Assembly (NCBI GenBank): GCA_947588605.1
Contig: CANPYK010000005.1
Coordinates: 1 to 64,000, forward strand
Source of the DNA: an uncultured Oscillospiraceae bacterium
GTDB lineage: Bacteria > Bacillota > Clostridia > Oscillospirales > Oscillospiraceae
Length of the DNA: 64,000 nt
Direction of reading: 5' to 3'
Below the pieces are notes generated by a model. It did no database searches and was not told the DNA's origin. It was given only the letters and a program-made list of their open reading frames with translations. Made by a program: the position numbers and the translations under genes. Of this stretch, positions 45,197 through 52,326 are shown piece after piece (positions within the stretch are counted from its first letter, which is position 1; each line of letters starts with the position of its first letter).

Positions 45197-46468
45197 TTAT
45201 TTCTTTAAGGCGTCCAGCGCCCGTTTTCCGATGTCCCGGCGGCAAAAGCCGTTTTCAAAGCGCACGGCGTCCGCCGTCTCATACGCCCCGGCGACGGCCT
45301 TTTCCAGCGTGTCCTCCACGGCCACGCACCCCAGGACCCGCCCGCCGTGGCTGAGGAGCCTTCCGTCCCGCGTCTCCGCGCCGGCAACAAAGATGTCCCG
45401 GTCGGGACCGAGCTTCGGAAGCTCGATCTCAAAGCCGCTTTCGTACTTCACAGGGTAGCCCTTGGAGGCCAGCACCACGCAGGCGGCGGATTTCTCCGAG
45501 AACTTGACCTCCGTCTCCGCAAGCCGCTCCTCGGTGACGGCACGCATGACGGTGAGGAGGTCGGATTCCAGCAGCGGCAGGACCACCTGCGTCTCCGGGT
45601 CGCCGAAGCGGCAGTTATACTCGATGACCTTGGGGCCGTCCCGGGTGATCATCAGGCCGAAGTAGAGGCACCCCTTAAAGGGCCGGCCCTCGGCGGCCAT
45701 GGCCTTAATGGTGGGGACGAAAATTTCGTCCATGCACCGCTGTGCCACCTCCGGGGTGTAGTAGGGATTGGGGGCCACGGTGCCCATGCCGCCGGTGTTG
45801 GGGCCGGCGTCGCCGTCGTGAGCGCGCTTGTGGTCCATGCTGGACACCATGGGGACCACGGTCTTCCCGTCGGTGAAGGAGAGGACCGAAACCTCCGGCC
45901 CCTCCAGGTACTCCTCGATGACCACTGTGGAGCCGGAGGCGCCGAATTTGCCGCCCTCCATCATCTCCCGGATGGCCGCCTTCGCCTCCCCCACCGTCAT
46001 GGCGACGGTGACGCCCTTGCCCAGGGCAAGGCCGTCGGCCTTCACCACGATGGGCGCGCCCATCTTCTCCACGTAGGCCAGGGCCTCGTTCATATGGGTG
46101 AAGGTCCGGTGCTGGGCGGTGGGGATGCCGTACTTCTTCATGAGGGCCTTGGAAAAGGCCTTGCTGGCCTCGATGACGGCGGCGTTTTTCCGGGGGCCGA
46201 AGCAGGGGATGCCGAGCTTCTCCAGCTCGTCCACGCACCCCAGGGCCAGGGGGTCGTCCGGGGCCACCACGGCGTAGTCCACGTGCTTTTCCCCGGCAAA
46301 TCGGACGATGCCCTCGATGTCCGTGGCCTTGATGGGCACGCACACCGCGTCCGCGGCGATGCCCCCGTTCCCCGGCAGGGCGTAGATGACGTCCGCCGCC
46401 GGGTTTTTCCGAAGCGCCTTGATGATGGCGTGCTCGCGGCCCCCGCCGCCCACAACAAGAATCTTCAT
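45197..46468 (-). CDS. purD: Phosphoribosylamine-glycine ligase
   Basis: A 423-residue ATP-grasp ligase making GAR from phosphoribosylamine and glycine. The N terminus MKILVVGGGGREHAIIKAL binds substrate. The ATP-grasp core shows MKKYGIPTAQH, VVKADGLALGKGVT, EEYLEGPEVS, HKRAHDGDAGPNTGGMG and EYNCRFGDPETQ. A 10-base gap separates it from purL. Confidence 0.96.
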   Translation of the reverse strand: MKILVVGGGGREHAIIKALRKNPAADVIYALPGNGGIAADAVCVPIKATDIEGIVRFAGEKHVDYAVVAPDDPLALGCVDELEKLGIPCFGPRKNAAVIEASKAFSKALMKKYGIPTAQHRTFTHMNEALAYVEKMGAPIVVKADGLALGKGVTVAMTVGEAKAAIREMMEGGKFGASGSTVVIEEYLEGPEVSVLSFTDGKTVVPMVSSMDHKRAHDGDAGPNTGGMGTVAPNPYYTPEVAQRCMDEIFVPTIKAMAAEGRPFKGCLYFGLMITRDGPKVIEYNCRFGDPETQVVLPLLESDLLTVMRAVTEERLAETEVKFSEKSAACVVLASKGYPVKYESGFEIELPKLGPDRDIFVAGAETRDGRLLSHGGRVLGCVAVEDTLEKAVAGAYETADAVRFENGFCRRDIGKRALDALKK

Positions 46469-46489
46469 GGAACGCGCCTCCCCTTTCTC

Positions 46490-47674
46490 TTAATGGTGGA
46501 ACAGCCTCATGCCGGTGAAGGCCATGGCCATACCGTATTTGTTGGCGACCTCGATGACGTTATCGTCCCGCACGGACCCGCCGGGTTCGGCGACGTACTT
46601 GACGCCGCTCTTGTGGGCCCGCTCCACGTTGTCGCCGAAGGGGAAGAAGGCGTCGGAGCCCAGGGACACGTCGGTAATGGTGTCGAGATAGGCCCGCTGC
46701 TCCTCCGCGCTGAAATACCGGGGCTGTTCGGTGAAATAACGCTGCCAGACGCCGTCTGCGGTGACGTCCTCCTCGTTGTGGTTGATGAAGCCGTCGATGA
46801 CGTTGTCCCGGTCGGCGCGGCCCAGGCCTTTTATAAAGGGCAGCTCCAGGACCCGCTGGGACTGGCGAAGATGCCAGGTGTCGGCCTTCCCGCCGGCAAG
46901 GCGGGTGCAGTGGATGCGGCTTTGCTGGCCCGCGCCCACGCCGATGGCCTGTCCGTCGGCGGCGAAGCAGACGGAGTTGGACTGGGTGTATTTGAGGGTG
47001 ATGAGGGAGATGATGAGGTCCCTTTTCGCAAACTCCGGGATGTCCTTATTCTCCGTCACCACGTTTTTCAGAAGCTCACGGTCGATCTTGAAGTCGTTCC
47101 TGCCCTGGGAGAAGGTGACACCGAAGACGTCCTTCGTCTCCTCGTGCTCCGGCACGTAGCCGGCGTCGATTTTTACCACGTTGTAGCCGCCGTTCTTCTT
47201 CTGGCGCAGGAGCTCCAGCGCCTCGGGGGTGTAGCCGGGGGCGATGACGCCGTCGCTGACCTCGCGCTTGATGATCCTGGCGGTGGTGACGTCGCACACG
47301 TCGGAGAGGGCGATCCAGTCGCCAAAGCTGCTCATCCGGTCGGTTCCTCTGGCTCTCGCGTAGGCGCAGGCCAGGGGCGAATCGTCCAGGCCCTTGATGT
47401 CGTGGACGAAGCAGGCTCTTTTCAGCTCCTCGGACAGCGGATTGCCCACCGCCGCCCCGGCGGGGGAGACGTGCTTGAAGCTGGCCGCCGCCGGAAGGCC
47501 CAGCTCACGCTGAAGCTCCCGGACCAGCTGCCAGGAGTTGAGGGCGTCCAGGAAATTGATGTACCCCGGCCGTCCGTTCAGGACCTCCAGGGGCAGCGCG
47601 GCGCCGGAGCGCATGAAGATCTTCGCCGGCTTCTGGTTGGGGTTGCAGCCGTATTTCAGTTCAAATTCAGTCAT
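46490..47674 (-). CDS. AICAR formyltransferase (stand-alone PurH C-terminal type)
   Basis: A 394-residue enzyme that formylates AICAR to FAICAR. It matches only the AICAR transformylase part of PurH; the IMP cyclohydrolase domain is absent and is replaced by the PurO-type gene upstream. Motifs include LKYGCNPNQKPA at the start, SFKHVSPAGAAVG, and FPFGDNVERAHKSGVKYVAE with GGSVRDDNVIEVAN near the end. The ATG at 47674 is used because GAGGTG lies just before it; the preceding GTG overlaps the PurO stop. Confidence 0.92.
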   Translation of the reverse strand: MTEFELKYGCNPNQKPAKIFMRSGAALPLEVLNGRPGYINFLDALNSWQLVRELQRELGLPAAASFKHVSPAGAAVGNPLSEELKRACFVHDIKGLDDSPLACAYARARGTDRMSSFGDWIALSDVCDVTTARIIKREVSDGVIAPGYTPEALELLRQKKNGGYNVVKIDAGYVPEHEETKDVFGVTFSQGRNDFKIDRELLKNVVTENKDIPEFAKRDLIISLITLKYTQSNSVCFAADGQAIGVGAGQQSRIHCTRLAGGKADTWHLRQSQRVLELPFIKGLGRADRDNVIDGFINHNEEDVTADGVWQRYFTEQPRYFSAEEQRAYLDTITDVSLGSDAFFPFGDNVERAHKSGVKYVAEPGGSVRDDNVIEVANKYGMAMAFTGMRLFHH

Positions 47675-47682
47675 GTCGCACC

Positions 47683-48384
47683 TCACACGTTCTTGTTGAC
47701 GATGACGCTGTCGTCTTTTCCGGTCTCAATGTCGATGTAGCTCACATAGAGGGACACCTTGTTGTCCTCGTTAAGGCTCCTCCAGAGAAGGTCGGCGAAC
47801 GCCTTCGCGCTCTCCGCCTCGACGGACACGCGCTCCGGCTCGCCCTCAAAGCTGGGGATGGGGTCCCCGTCGCGCTTATAGGTGTGGATGAAGTGGCCCG
47901 TGCCGGGCAGGGGCCGGTCGTACTCGTAAAAGTACCGGCAGCAGCAGGTGGGGTCGCCGTCCATGGACTTGAGGATGGACAGGGCGTACTTCCCATCCGG
48001 CGTCACCACGCCGGAGACGCGGGGCGTCCAGTTGGGTCCGTCTGGCTCGAAGGTCCGCTTGTGCAGGGCGTGGCGGTAGCAGTGGCCCTCCGCCATGGCG
48101 TCCCGGATGGTGTCCGTCTGGTCGCCGTTGGTGACGATGGTGGTGCCGTTCAGCACCCGCACCGGGTGGTAGATGATGAGGCTGGGGTCCTCCATCTTAG
48201 ATTCGTCAAAGGCTTTCGTGCGGATGCCGTCCTCGGTGGCCTCGAAGACCCGGTTGCGGCTGTTGGCGCTCCGGCCCATGATGAAGTAGGCGATCACGGC
48301 CTTTTTGTCGTCCTTCGACCGGCCCAGAACGATGCCCCGGCCGGGGTAGGTATTCTCCGTGAGAAGCTTAGTTAGATCGTACAT
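47683..48384 (-). CDS. purO: IMP cyclohydrolase, PurO-like
   Basis: A 233-residue protein of the PurO-type IMP cyclohydrolase family, first known in archaea. It closes FAICAR to IMP. Visible: GRGIVLGRSKDDKKAVIAYF, IMGRSANSRNRVFE, PSLIIYHPVRVL, GNGTQTD-like NGDQTDTIRDAM and PNWTPRVSGV. Two ATGs (48387, 48384) share one GGAGGGG site; the choice is uncertain by one codon. It overlaps the purN 3' end by about 17 bases. Confidence 0.88.
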   Translation of the reverse strand: MYDLTKLLTENTYPGRGIVLGRSKDDKKAVIAYFIMGRSANSRNRVFEATEDGIRTKAFDESKMEDPSLIIYHPVRVLNGTTIVTNGDQTDTIRDAMAEGHCYRHALHKRTFEPDGPNWTPRVSGVVTPDGKYALSILKSMDGDPTCCCRYFYEYDRPLPGTGHFIHTYKRDGDPIPSFEGEPERVSVEAESAKAFADLLWRSLNEDNKVSLYVSYIDIETGKDDSVIVNKNV

Positions 48385-49000
48385 CATTTATCCCCTCCAT
48401 AAGCTCTTTTGAGACTTTTTCGGCGGCCTCGGGCAAAATGACCCACTCGGCCTCCTCCATGACTCTCCGTTGCAAAACCTCCGGCGTGTCGCCGTCGCGG
48501 ACATAGACGGCCTTCTGGGCGATGATCCGCCCGCCGTCGCAGACCTCGTTGACATAGTGGACCGTGGCCCCGGTGACCTTCACGCCGTAGGCAAGCGCCG
48601 CCTCGTGGACGTGGAGGCCGTACATCCCCTTGCCGCAGAAGCTGGGGATGAGGGCCGGGTGGACGTTGATGATCCGGCCGGGATACCGGGCGGTGAACGC
48701 TTCGGTAAGGATGTTGAGGTAGCCCGCCAGGATGATGAGGTCGATGCGGTGCTCATCCAGCACCCGCGCAAGCTCCCGGTCGAACGCCTCCTGGGTGCCG
48801 CCCAGGGCCTTTTTGGAGATGAACAGCGCCTCGACCCCCGCGTTTTTTGCCCGCTCCAGGGCGTAGGCGCTTTTGACGTTGGAGACGACCAGGACGATCT
48901 CGCCGCTGGTGAGAATCCCGCTCTTCTCCGCGTCCAGGAGGGCCTGCAAATTCGTGCCGCCGCCGGAGACCAGCACGGCGATCCTCGCCTTTTTCAGCAT
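48368..49000 (-). CDS. purN: Phosphoribosylglycinamide formyltransferase
   Basis: A 210-residue 10-formyl-THF-dependent GAR transformylase. It shows IAVLVSGGGTNLQALLDA, LAGYLNILTEAF, NVHPALIPSFCGKGMYG with the catalytic His, and TGATVHYVNEVCDGGRII. It overlaps purM by 7 bases upstream and purO by about 17 bases downstream, implying coupled translation. Confidence 0.96.
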   Translation of the reverse strand: MLKKARIAVLVSGGGTNLQALLDAEKSGILTSGEIVLVVSNVKSAYALERAKNAGVEALFISKKALGGTQEAFDRELARVLDEHRIDLIILAGYLNILTEAFTARYPGRIINVHPALIPSFCGKGMYGLHVHEAALAYGVKVTGATVHYVNEVCDGGRIIAQKAVYVRDGDTPEVLQRRVMEEAEWVILPEAAEKVSKELMEGINDVRSN

Positions 49001-50034
49001 AGCTCCATCCTCGTGTCCGACCGGACGACCTCACCGCAGACGTAGGCGTCCTCGCCGGCGGCTTTCAGGACCTCCACGGCCTTCGCCGCGTCCTCGGGGG
49101 CGACAATGACGGTCATGCCCACGCCCATGTTGTAGACGTTGAACATCTCCCGCTCCGGCACGTTCCCGAGGCGGGCCATAAGGCCGAAGATGGGGAGAAT
49201 TTGGAGGCTGGATTTCTGGATCTTCGCCCCCAGCCCCTCCGGGAGGGCCCGGGGGATGTTCTCATAAAACCCGCCGCCGGTGATGTGGGCCACGGATTTG
49301 ACCTTCACGGCGTCCATAAGCGCCAAAATGGGCTTTACGTAGAGCCTGGTGGGGGTCAGCAGGACCTCGCCGATGGGCCTGCCGCCCAGCTCGTCAAAGG
49401 TGTCGGTGAGCTTTGTCCCGGAATCGGCCAAAATCTTCCGCACCAGCGAAAACCCGTTGGAGTGGACGCCGCTGGACTTGAGGGCGACGATGGCGTCCCC
49501 CTCCCGGACGGAATCGGGCCTCAGCACCTTCTCCCTGTCCACGATGCCCACGGCGAAGCCGGCCAGATCGTACTCCTCCTCGGGCATGAGGCCGGGATGC
49601 TCGGCGGTCTCGCCGCCGATGAGGGCGCAGCCCGAGCGGACGCACCCCTCGGCCACGCCGCCCACGATGGCGGCGATCTTCTCCGGGATGTTGCGCCCGC
49701 AGGCGATGTAATCGAGGAAGAAGAGGGGCTTTGCGCCGCAGCAGATGATGTCGTTGACGCACATGGCCACGCAGTCGATGCCCACGGTGTCGTGCCTGTC
49801 CAGCTCAAAGGCCAGCTTGATCTTCGTCCCCACGCCGTCGGTGCCGGAGACAAGCACCGGCTCCTTCATCCCGGCGAGATTCGGCACGAACGTCCCGCCG
49901 AAGCCGCCGATGTCGTCGTCCGCGCCGGGGATCACCGTGCGACGGACGTGCTTTTTCATGAGCTCCACGGCCTTATACCCCGCCGTGATGTCCACCCCCG
50001 CGGAGGCGTAAAAATCGGACTTGGACTCGTTCAT
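48994..50034 (-). CDS. purM: Phosphoribosylformylglycinamidine cyclo-ligase
   Basis: A 346-residue AIR synthetase converting FGAM to AIR. YASAGVDITAGYKAVELMK opens the protein; GGFGGTF, LVSGTDGVGTKIKLAFELDR, MCVNDIICCGAKPLFFLDY and ALIGGETAEHPG are family signatures. The start lies three bases past the purF stop. Confidence 0.96.
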   Translation of the reverse strand: MNESKSDFYASAGVDITAGYKAVELMKKHVRRTVIPGADDDIGGFGGTFVPNLAGMKEPVLVSGTDGVGTKIKLAFELDRHDTVGIDCVAMCVNDIICCGAKPLFFLDYIACGRNIPEKIAAIVGGVAEGCVRSGCALIGGETAEHPGLMPEEEYDLAGFAVGIVDREKVLRPDSVREGDAIVALKSSGVHSNGFSLVRKILADSGTKLTDTFDELGGRPIGEVLLTPTRLYVKPILALMDAVKVKSVAHITGGGFYENIPRALPEGLGAKIQKSSLQILPIFGLMARLGNVPEREMFNVYNMGVGMTVIVAPEDAAKAVEVLKAAGEDAYVCGEVVRSDTRMELC

Positions 50035-50037
50035 GGC

Positions 50038-51462
50038 TCATTCCTCCCCGTTCCAGCAGTAGGTGCAAAGCTTGCACTTATCGATCCCGATGGCGCTCAG
50101 CGTCCCGTCCAGGGTCTGGTACTCCAGCGAATCGAACTTCAGCGTCTTGCAGATGTGCTCCCGCATGGCGCGGCCCCGCGCCGTGGTGCCGTCCACGTAC
50201 TCGTCGGCGTGCTGGAAGCCCTCGTCGCCCTCCAGGGCCTTCATGGTGCGGCGGGCGATAAGCTCCATTTCACTGGTGGAGCGGGAGAAGTTGAGGTACT
50301 TGCACCCGTACATGATGGGCGGGCAGGCCGAGCGCATATGGAGCTCCTTGGCCCCGTTGTTGCGGAGGAAGTCCACGGTCCCGGCAAGCTGCGTGCCCCG
50401 GACGATGGAGTCGTCCACAAAGAGGAGCTTCTTGCCCTCGATGAGCTCGTGGACGGGGATGAGCTTCATTTTCGCCACCTGATTGCGGATCTCCTGCCGG
50501 TAGGGCATGAAGCTCCGGGGCCAGGTGGGGGTGTATTTGATGAAGGGCCGGGCGTAGTCGATGCCCGACTCATTGGAGTAGCCAATGGCGTGGCCCACGC
50601 CGGAGTCCGGCACGCCGCAGACATAATCGACCTCCGGGATGCCGTTGTGCTCCCGGTCATACTTGGCCATGAGCCGCCCGTTTTTGGCGCGGCTGACCTC
50701 CACGTTGGAGCCCTCGTACCGGCTGTTGGGGTAGCCGTAGTAGGTCCAGAGGAACGTGCAGATCTTCATCCGCTCCCCCGGCGCGGCCAGCTGCTCCACG
50801 CCGTCGGCGGTGATCCGGACGATCTCCGCCGGGCCCAGGTCCCGGACGTGCCGGTAGCCCAGCTTTTCAAAGGCGAAGGACTCAAAGCTCACGCAGTACC
50901 CGTCCTCGTTTTGCCCCAGGATGATGGGCAGACGCCCCTCCCTGTCCCGGGCGGCAATCATCTCACCCTTGTCGGTGAGGAGGAGAAGGGACACCGTCCC
51001 CTCGATCTTCTCCTGGGCGAAGCGGATGCCGTCCTCAAAGGTCCTCTGCTGGTTGATGAGCGCCGCCACAAGCTCGCACTGGTTCACCTTCCCGCCGCCC
51101 ATGGCCTCGAAGTGGCCGTAGGTGGCGTCCAAAAAGCGGTTCGCCAGGTCCTCCTGGTTGCGGATGATGCCCACCATGCTCACGGCGTAGGTCCCCAGGT
51201 GCGAGCGGACCAGCAGCGGCTGGGGGTCGGTGTCGGAGATGCACCCGATGCAGCTCGATCCCGTAAGGTCCGCCGCGTCCTGCTCAAACTTCGTCCGGAA
51301 GGGCGTGTTCTCGATGTTGTGGATCTCCCGCTGGAGCCCGTCCTCCGGGTTCCAGGCCGCCATGCCGCCCCGGCGGGTGCCGAGGTGGGAATGGTAGTCC
51401 GTCCCGAAGAACACATCCCACACCGCGTTCCGTTTGCTTGTCACGCCAAAAAATCCGCCCAT
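50038..51462 (-). CDS. purF: PurF-family amidophosphoribosyltransferase lacking the N-terminal cysteine
   Basis: A 474-residue protein with an Ntn-type glutaminase-like N-terminal half (about 1-235) and a type I phosphoribosyltransferase half (about 240-450) with the PRPP motif [16 protein letters not shown]. The C terminus has CKLCTYCW, and other cysteines could complete an Fe-S site as in B. subtilis PurF. The catalytic nucleophile that normally follows the initiator Met is missing: the protein starts [11 protein letters not shown], with Gly where Cys should be. No alternative start restores it. It may use ammonia, need a separate glutaminase or have another role, but its operon position between purE and purM argues for purine synthesis. 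Confidence 0.85.
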   Translation of the reverse strand: MGGFFGVTSKRNAVWDVFFGTDYHSHLGTRRGGMAAWNPEDGLQREIHNIENTPFRTKFEQDAADLTGSSCIGCISDTDPQPLLVRSHLGTYAVSMVGIIRNQEDLANRFLDATYGHFEAMGGGKVNQCELVAALINQQRTFEDGIRFAQEKIEGTVSLLLLTDKGEMIAARDREGRLPIILGQNEDGYCVSFESFAFEKLGYRHVRDLGPAEIVRITADGVEQLAAPGERMKICTFLWTYYGYPNSRYEGSNVEVSRAKNGRLMAKYDREHNGIPEVDYVCGVPDSGVGHAIGYSNESGIDYARPFIKYTPTWPRSFMPYRQEIRNQVAKMKLIPVHELIEGKKLLFVDDSIVRGTQLAGTVDFLRNNGAKELHMRSACPPIMYGCKYLNFSRSTSEMELIARRTMKALEGDEGFQHADEYVDGTTARGRAMREHICKTLKFDSLEYQTLDGTLSAIGIDKCKLCTYCWNGEE

Positions 51463-51489
51463 ATGCTCTCCTTTATCAAAAAATAAAAT

Positions 51490-51984
51490 TCAGTGCCTGA
51501 ACTTTTCCGCAAGCTCCGCGTCCGCGGCCAAAACCTTCTCCGCCCCGGCCTTGCGGGCCGCGTCCAGCTTGTCCGCGAGCTGCCCGTCCTCCACGGCCAA
51601 AATCTCCACAGCCAGCAGGGCCGCGTTCTGCGCGCCGTTGACGGCGACGGTGGCCACGGGGATGCCGGAGGGCATCTGGACGGTGGCGAGAAGCGCGTCC
51701 ATCCCGTCCAGCACCGGCCCCTTGCAGGGGATGCCGATGACCGGGAGGGTGGTGTTGGCGGCCACGGCTCCCGCCAGGTGCGCGGCCATGCCGGCGGCGC
51801 AGATGAGCGCCCCGAAGCCGTTGACCCGGGCATTGCGCGCGAAGTCCCGCGCCTCCTCCGGCGTGCGGTGGGCCGAGTAGACGTGGGCCTCAAAGGGCAC
51901 GCCGTATTCCCGCAGCACCGCGAAGGCCTTCTCCACCACGGGCAGGTCGCTGGCGCTGCCCATCAGGATTCCCACTTTTTTCAT
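51490..51984 (-). CDS. purE: N5-carboxyaminoimidazole ribonucleotide mutase
   Basis: A 164-residue class I Pur[19 protein letters not shown], the catalytic-region [13 protein letters not shown] and [13 protein letters not shown] are seen. It is first in the operon, directly after the promoter at 52051-52079. No purK is present in the window. Confidence 0.95.
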   Translation of the reverse strand: MKKVGILMGSASDLPVVEKAFAVLREYGVPFEAHVYSAHRTPEEARDFARNARVNGFGALICAAGMAAHLAGAVAANTTLPVIGIPCKGPVLDGMDALLATVQMPSGIPVATVAVNGAQNAALLAVEILAVEDGQLADKLDAARKAGAEKVLAADAELAEKFRH

Positions 51985-51994
51985 AGCGTCTCCT

Positions 51995-52045
51995 TAAAAT
52001 AAAAATTCCGACCTATCGTCTTCGCGGTCGGGCACAGGTTGTCTA
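51995..52045 (-). promoter_or_regulatory. Leader hairpin before purE
   Basis: In the purE leader CCGACC pairs with GGTCGG (6 bp) and is followed by a T-rich run before the AAGGAG site. It could be an attenuator or only a structured leader. No guanine or PRPP riboswitch core was recognised. Confidence 0.4.
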
Positions 52046-52050
52046 CATCT

Positions 52051-52079
52051 ATTATAGGGTAGGAAATTCCCGTCGTCAA
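52051..52079 (-). promoter_or_regulatory. Promoter of the purine operon
   Basis: On the minus strand: TTGACG (52074-52079), 17-bp spacer, TATAAT (52051-52056). It appears to drive all eight pur genes. Confidence 0.78.
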
Positions 52080-52258
52080 GGGCAAAACTCGCCTCCCGAC
52101 AAAGCTTGTATCTTTGAATAACGAACCCCCCGCCAAACGCCCCCGGATTCAACAGTTTTCTTGCGGGAAACGTGGGCGAAACGGTAAGACACACGTAAGA
52201 CACAAAATATTTTTCCGCGTTTTTTCCTTCGATCAGAACGGTCCGCCCCTCCTCCGGC
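52080..52258. other. Intergenic stretch between pur promoter and S-layer terminator
   Basis: No gene seen. It contains two closely spaced copies of GTAAGACACA (near 52184 and 52195). The same core recurs in inverted orientation on the other side of the S-layer gene (near 55065). Confidence 0.5.
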
Positions 52259-52260
52259 AC

Positions 52261-52294
52261 AAAAAACCGCCCCGCGGCATATGCCGCGGGGCGG
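52261..52294 (-). terminator. Terminator of the major S-layer gene
   Basis: A perfect 28-bp palindrome (52267-52294, CCGCCCCGCGGCAT and its complement) followed on the minus strand by TTTTTT. It lies 32 bases past the stop. Confidence 0.92.
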
Positions 52295-52326
52295 AAAAAC
52301 GGTTAAGTTTTAGGTGACGGCTGGGT

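Noticed and set aside
51985-52080. Guanine (purine) riboswitch before purE
   Set aside because: The conserved core segments of that riboswitch are not present; only a short simple hairpin is seen.
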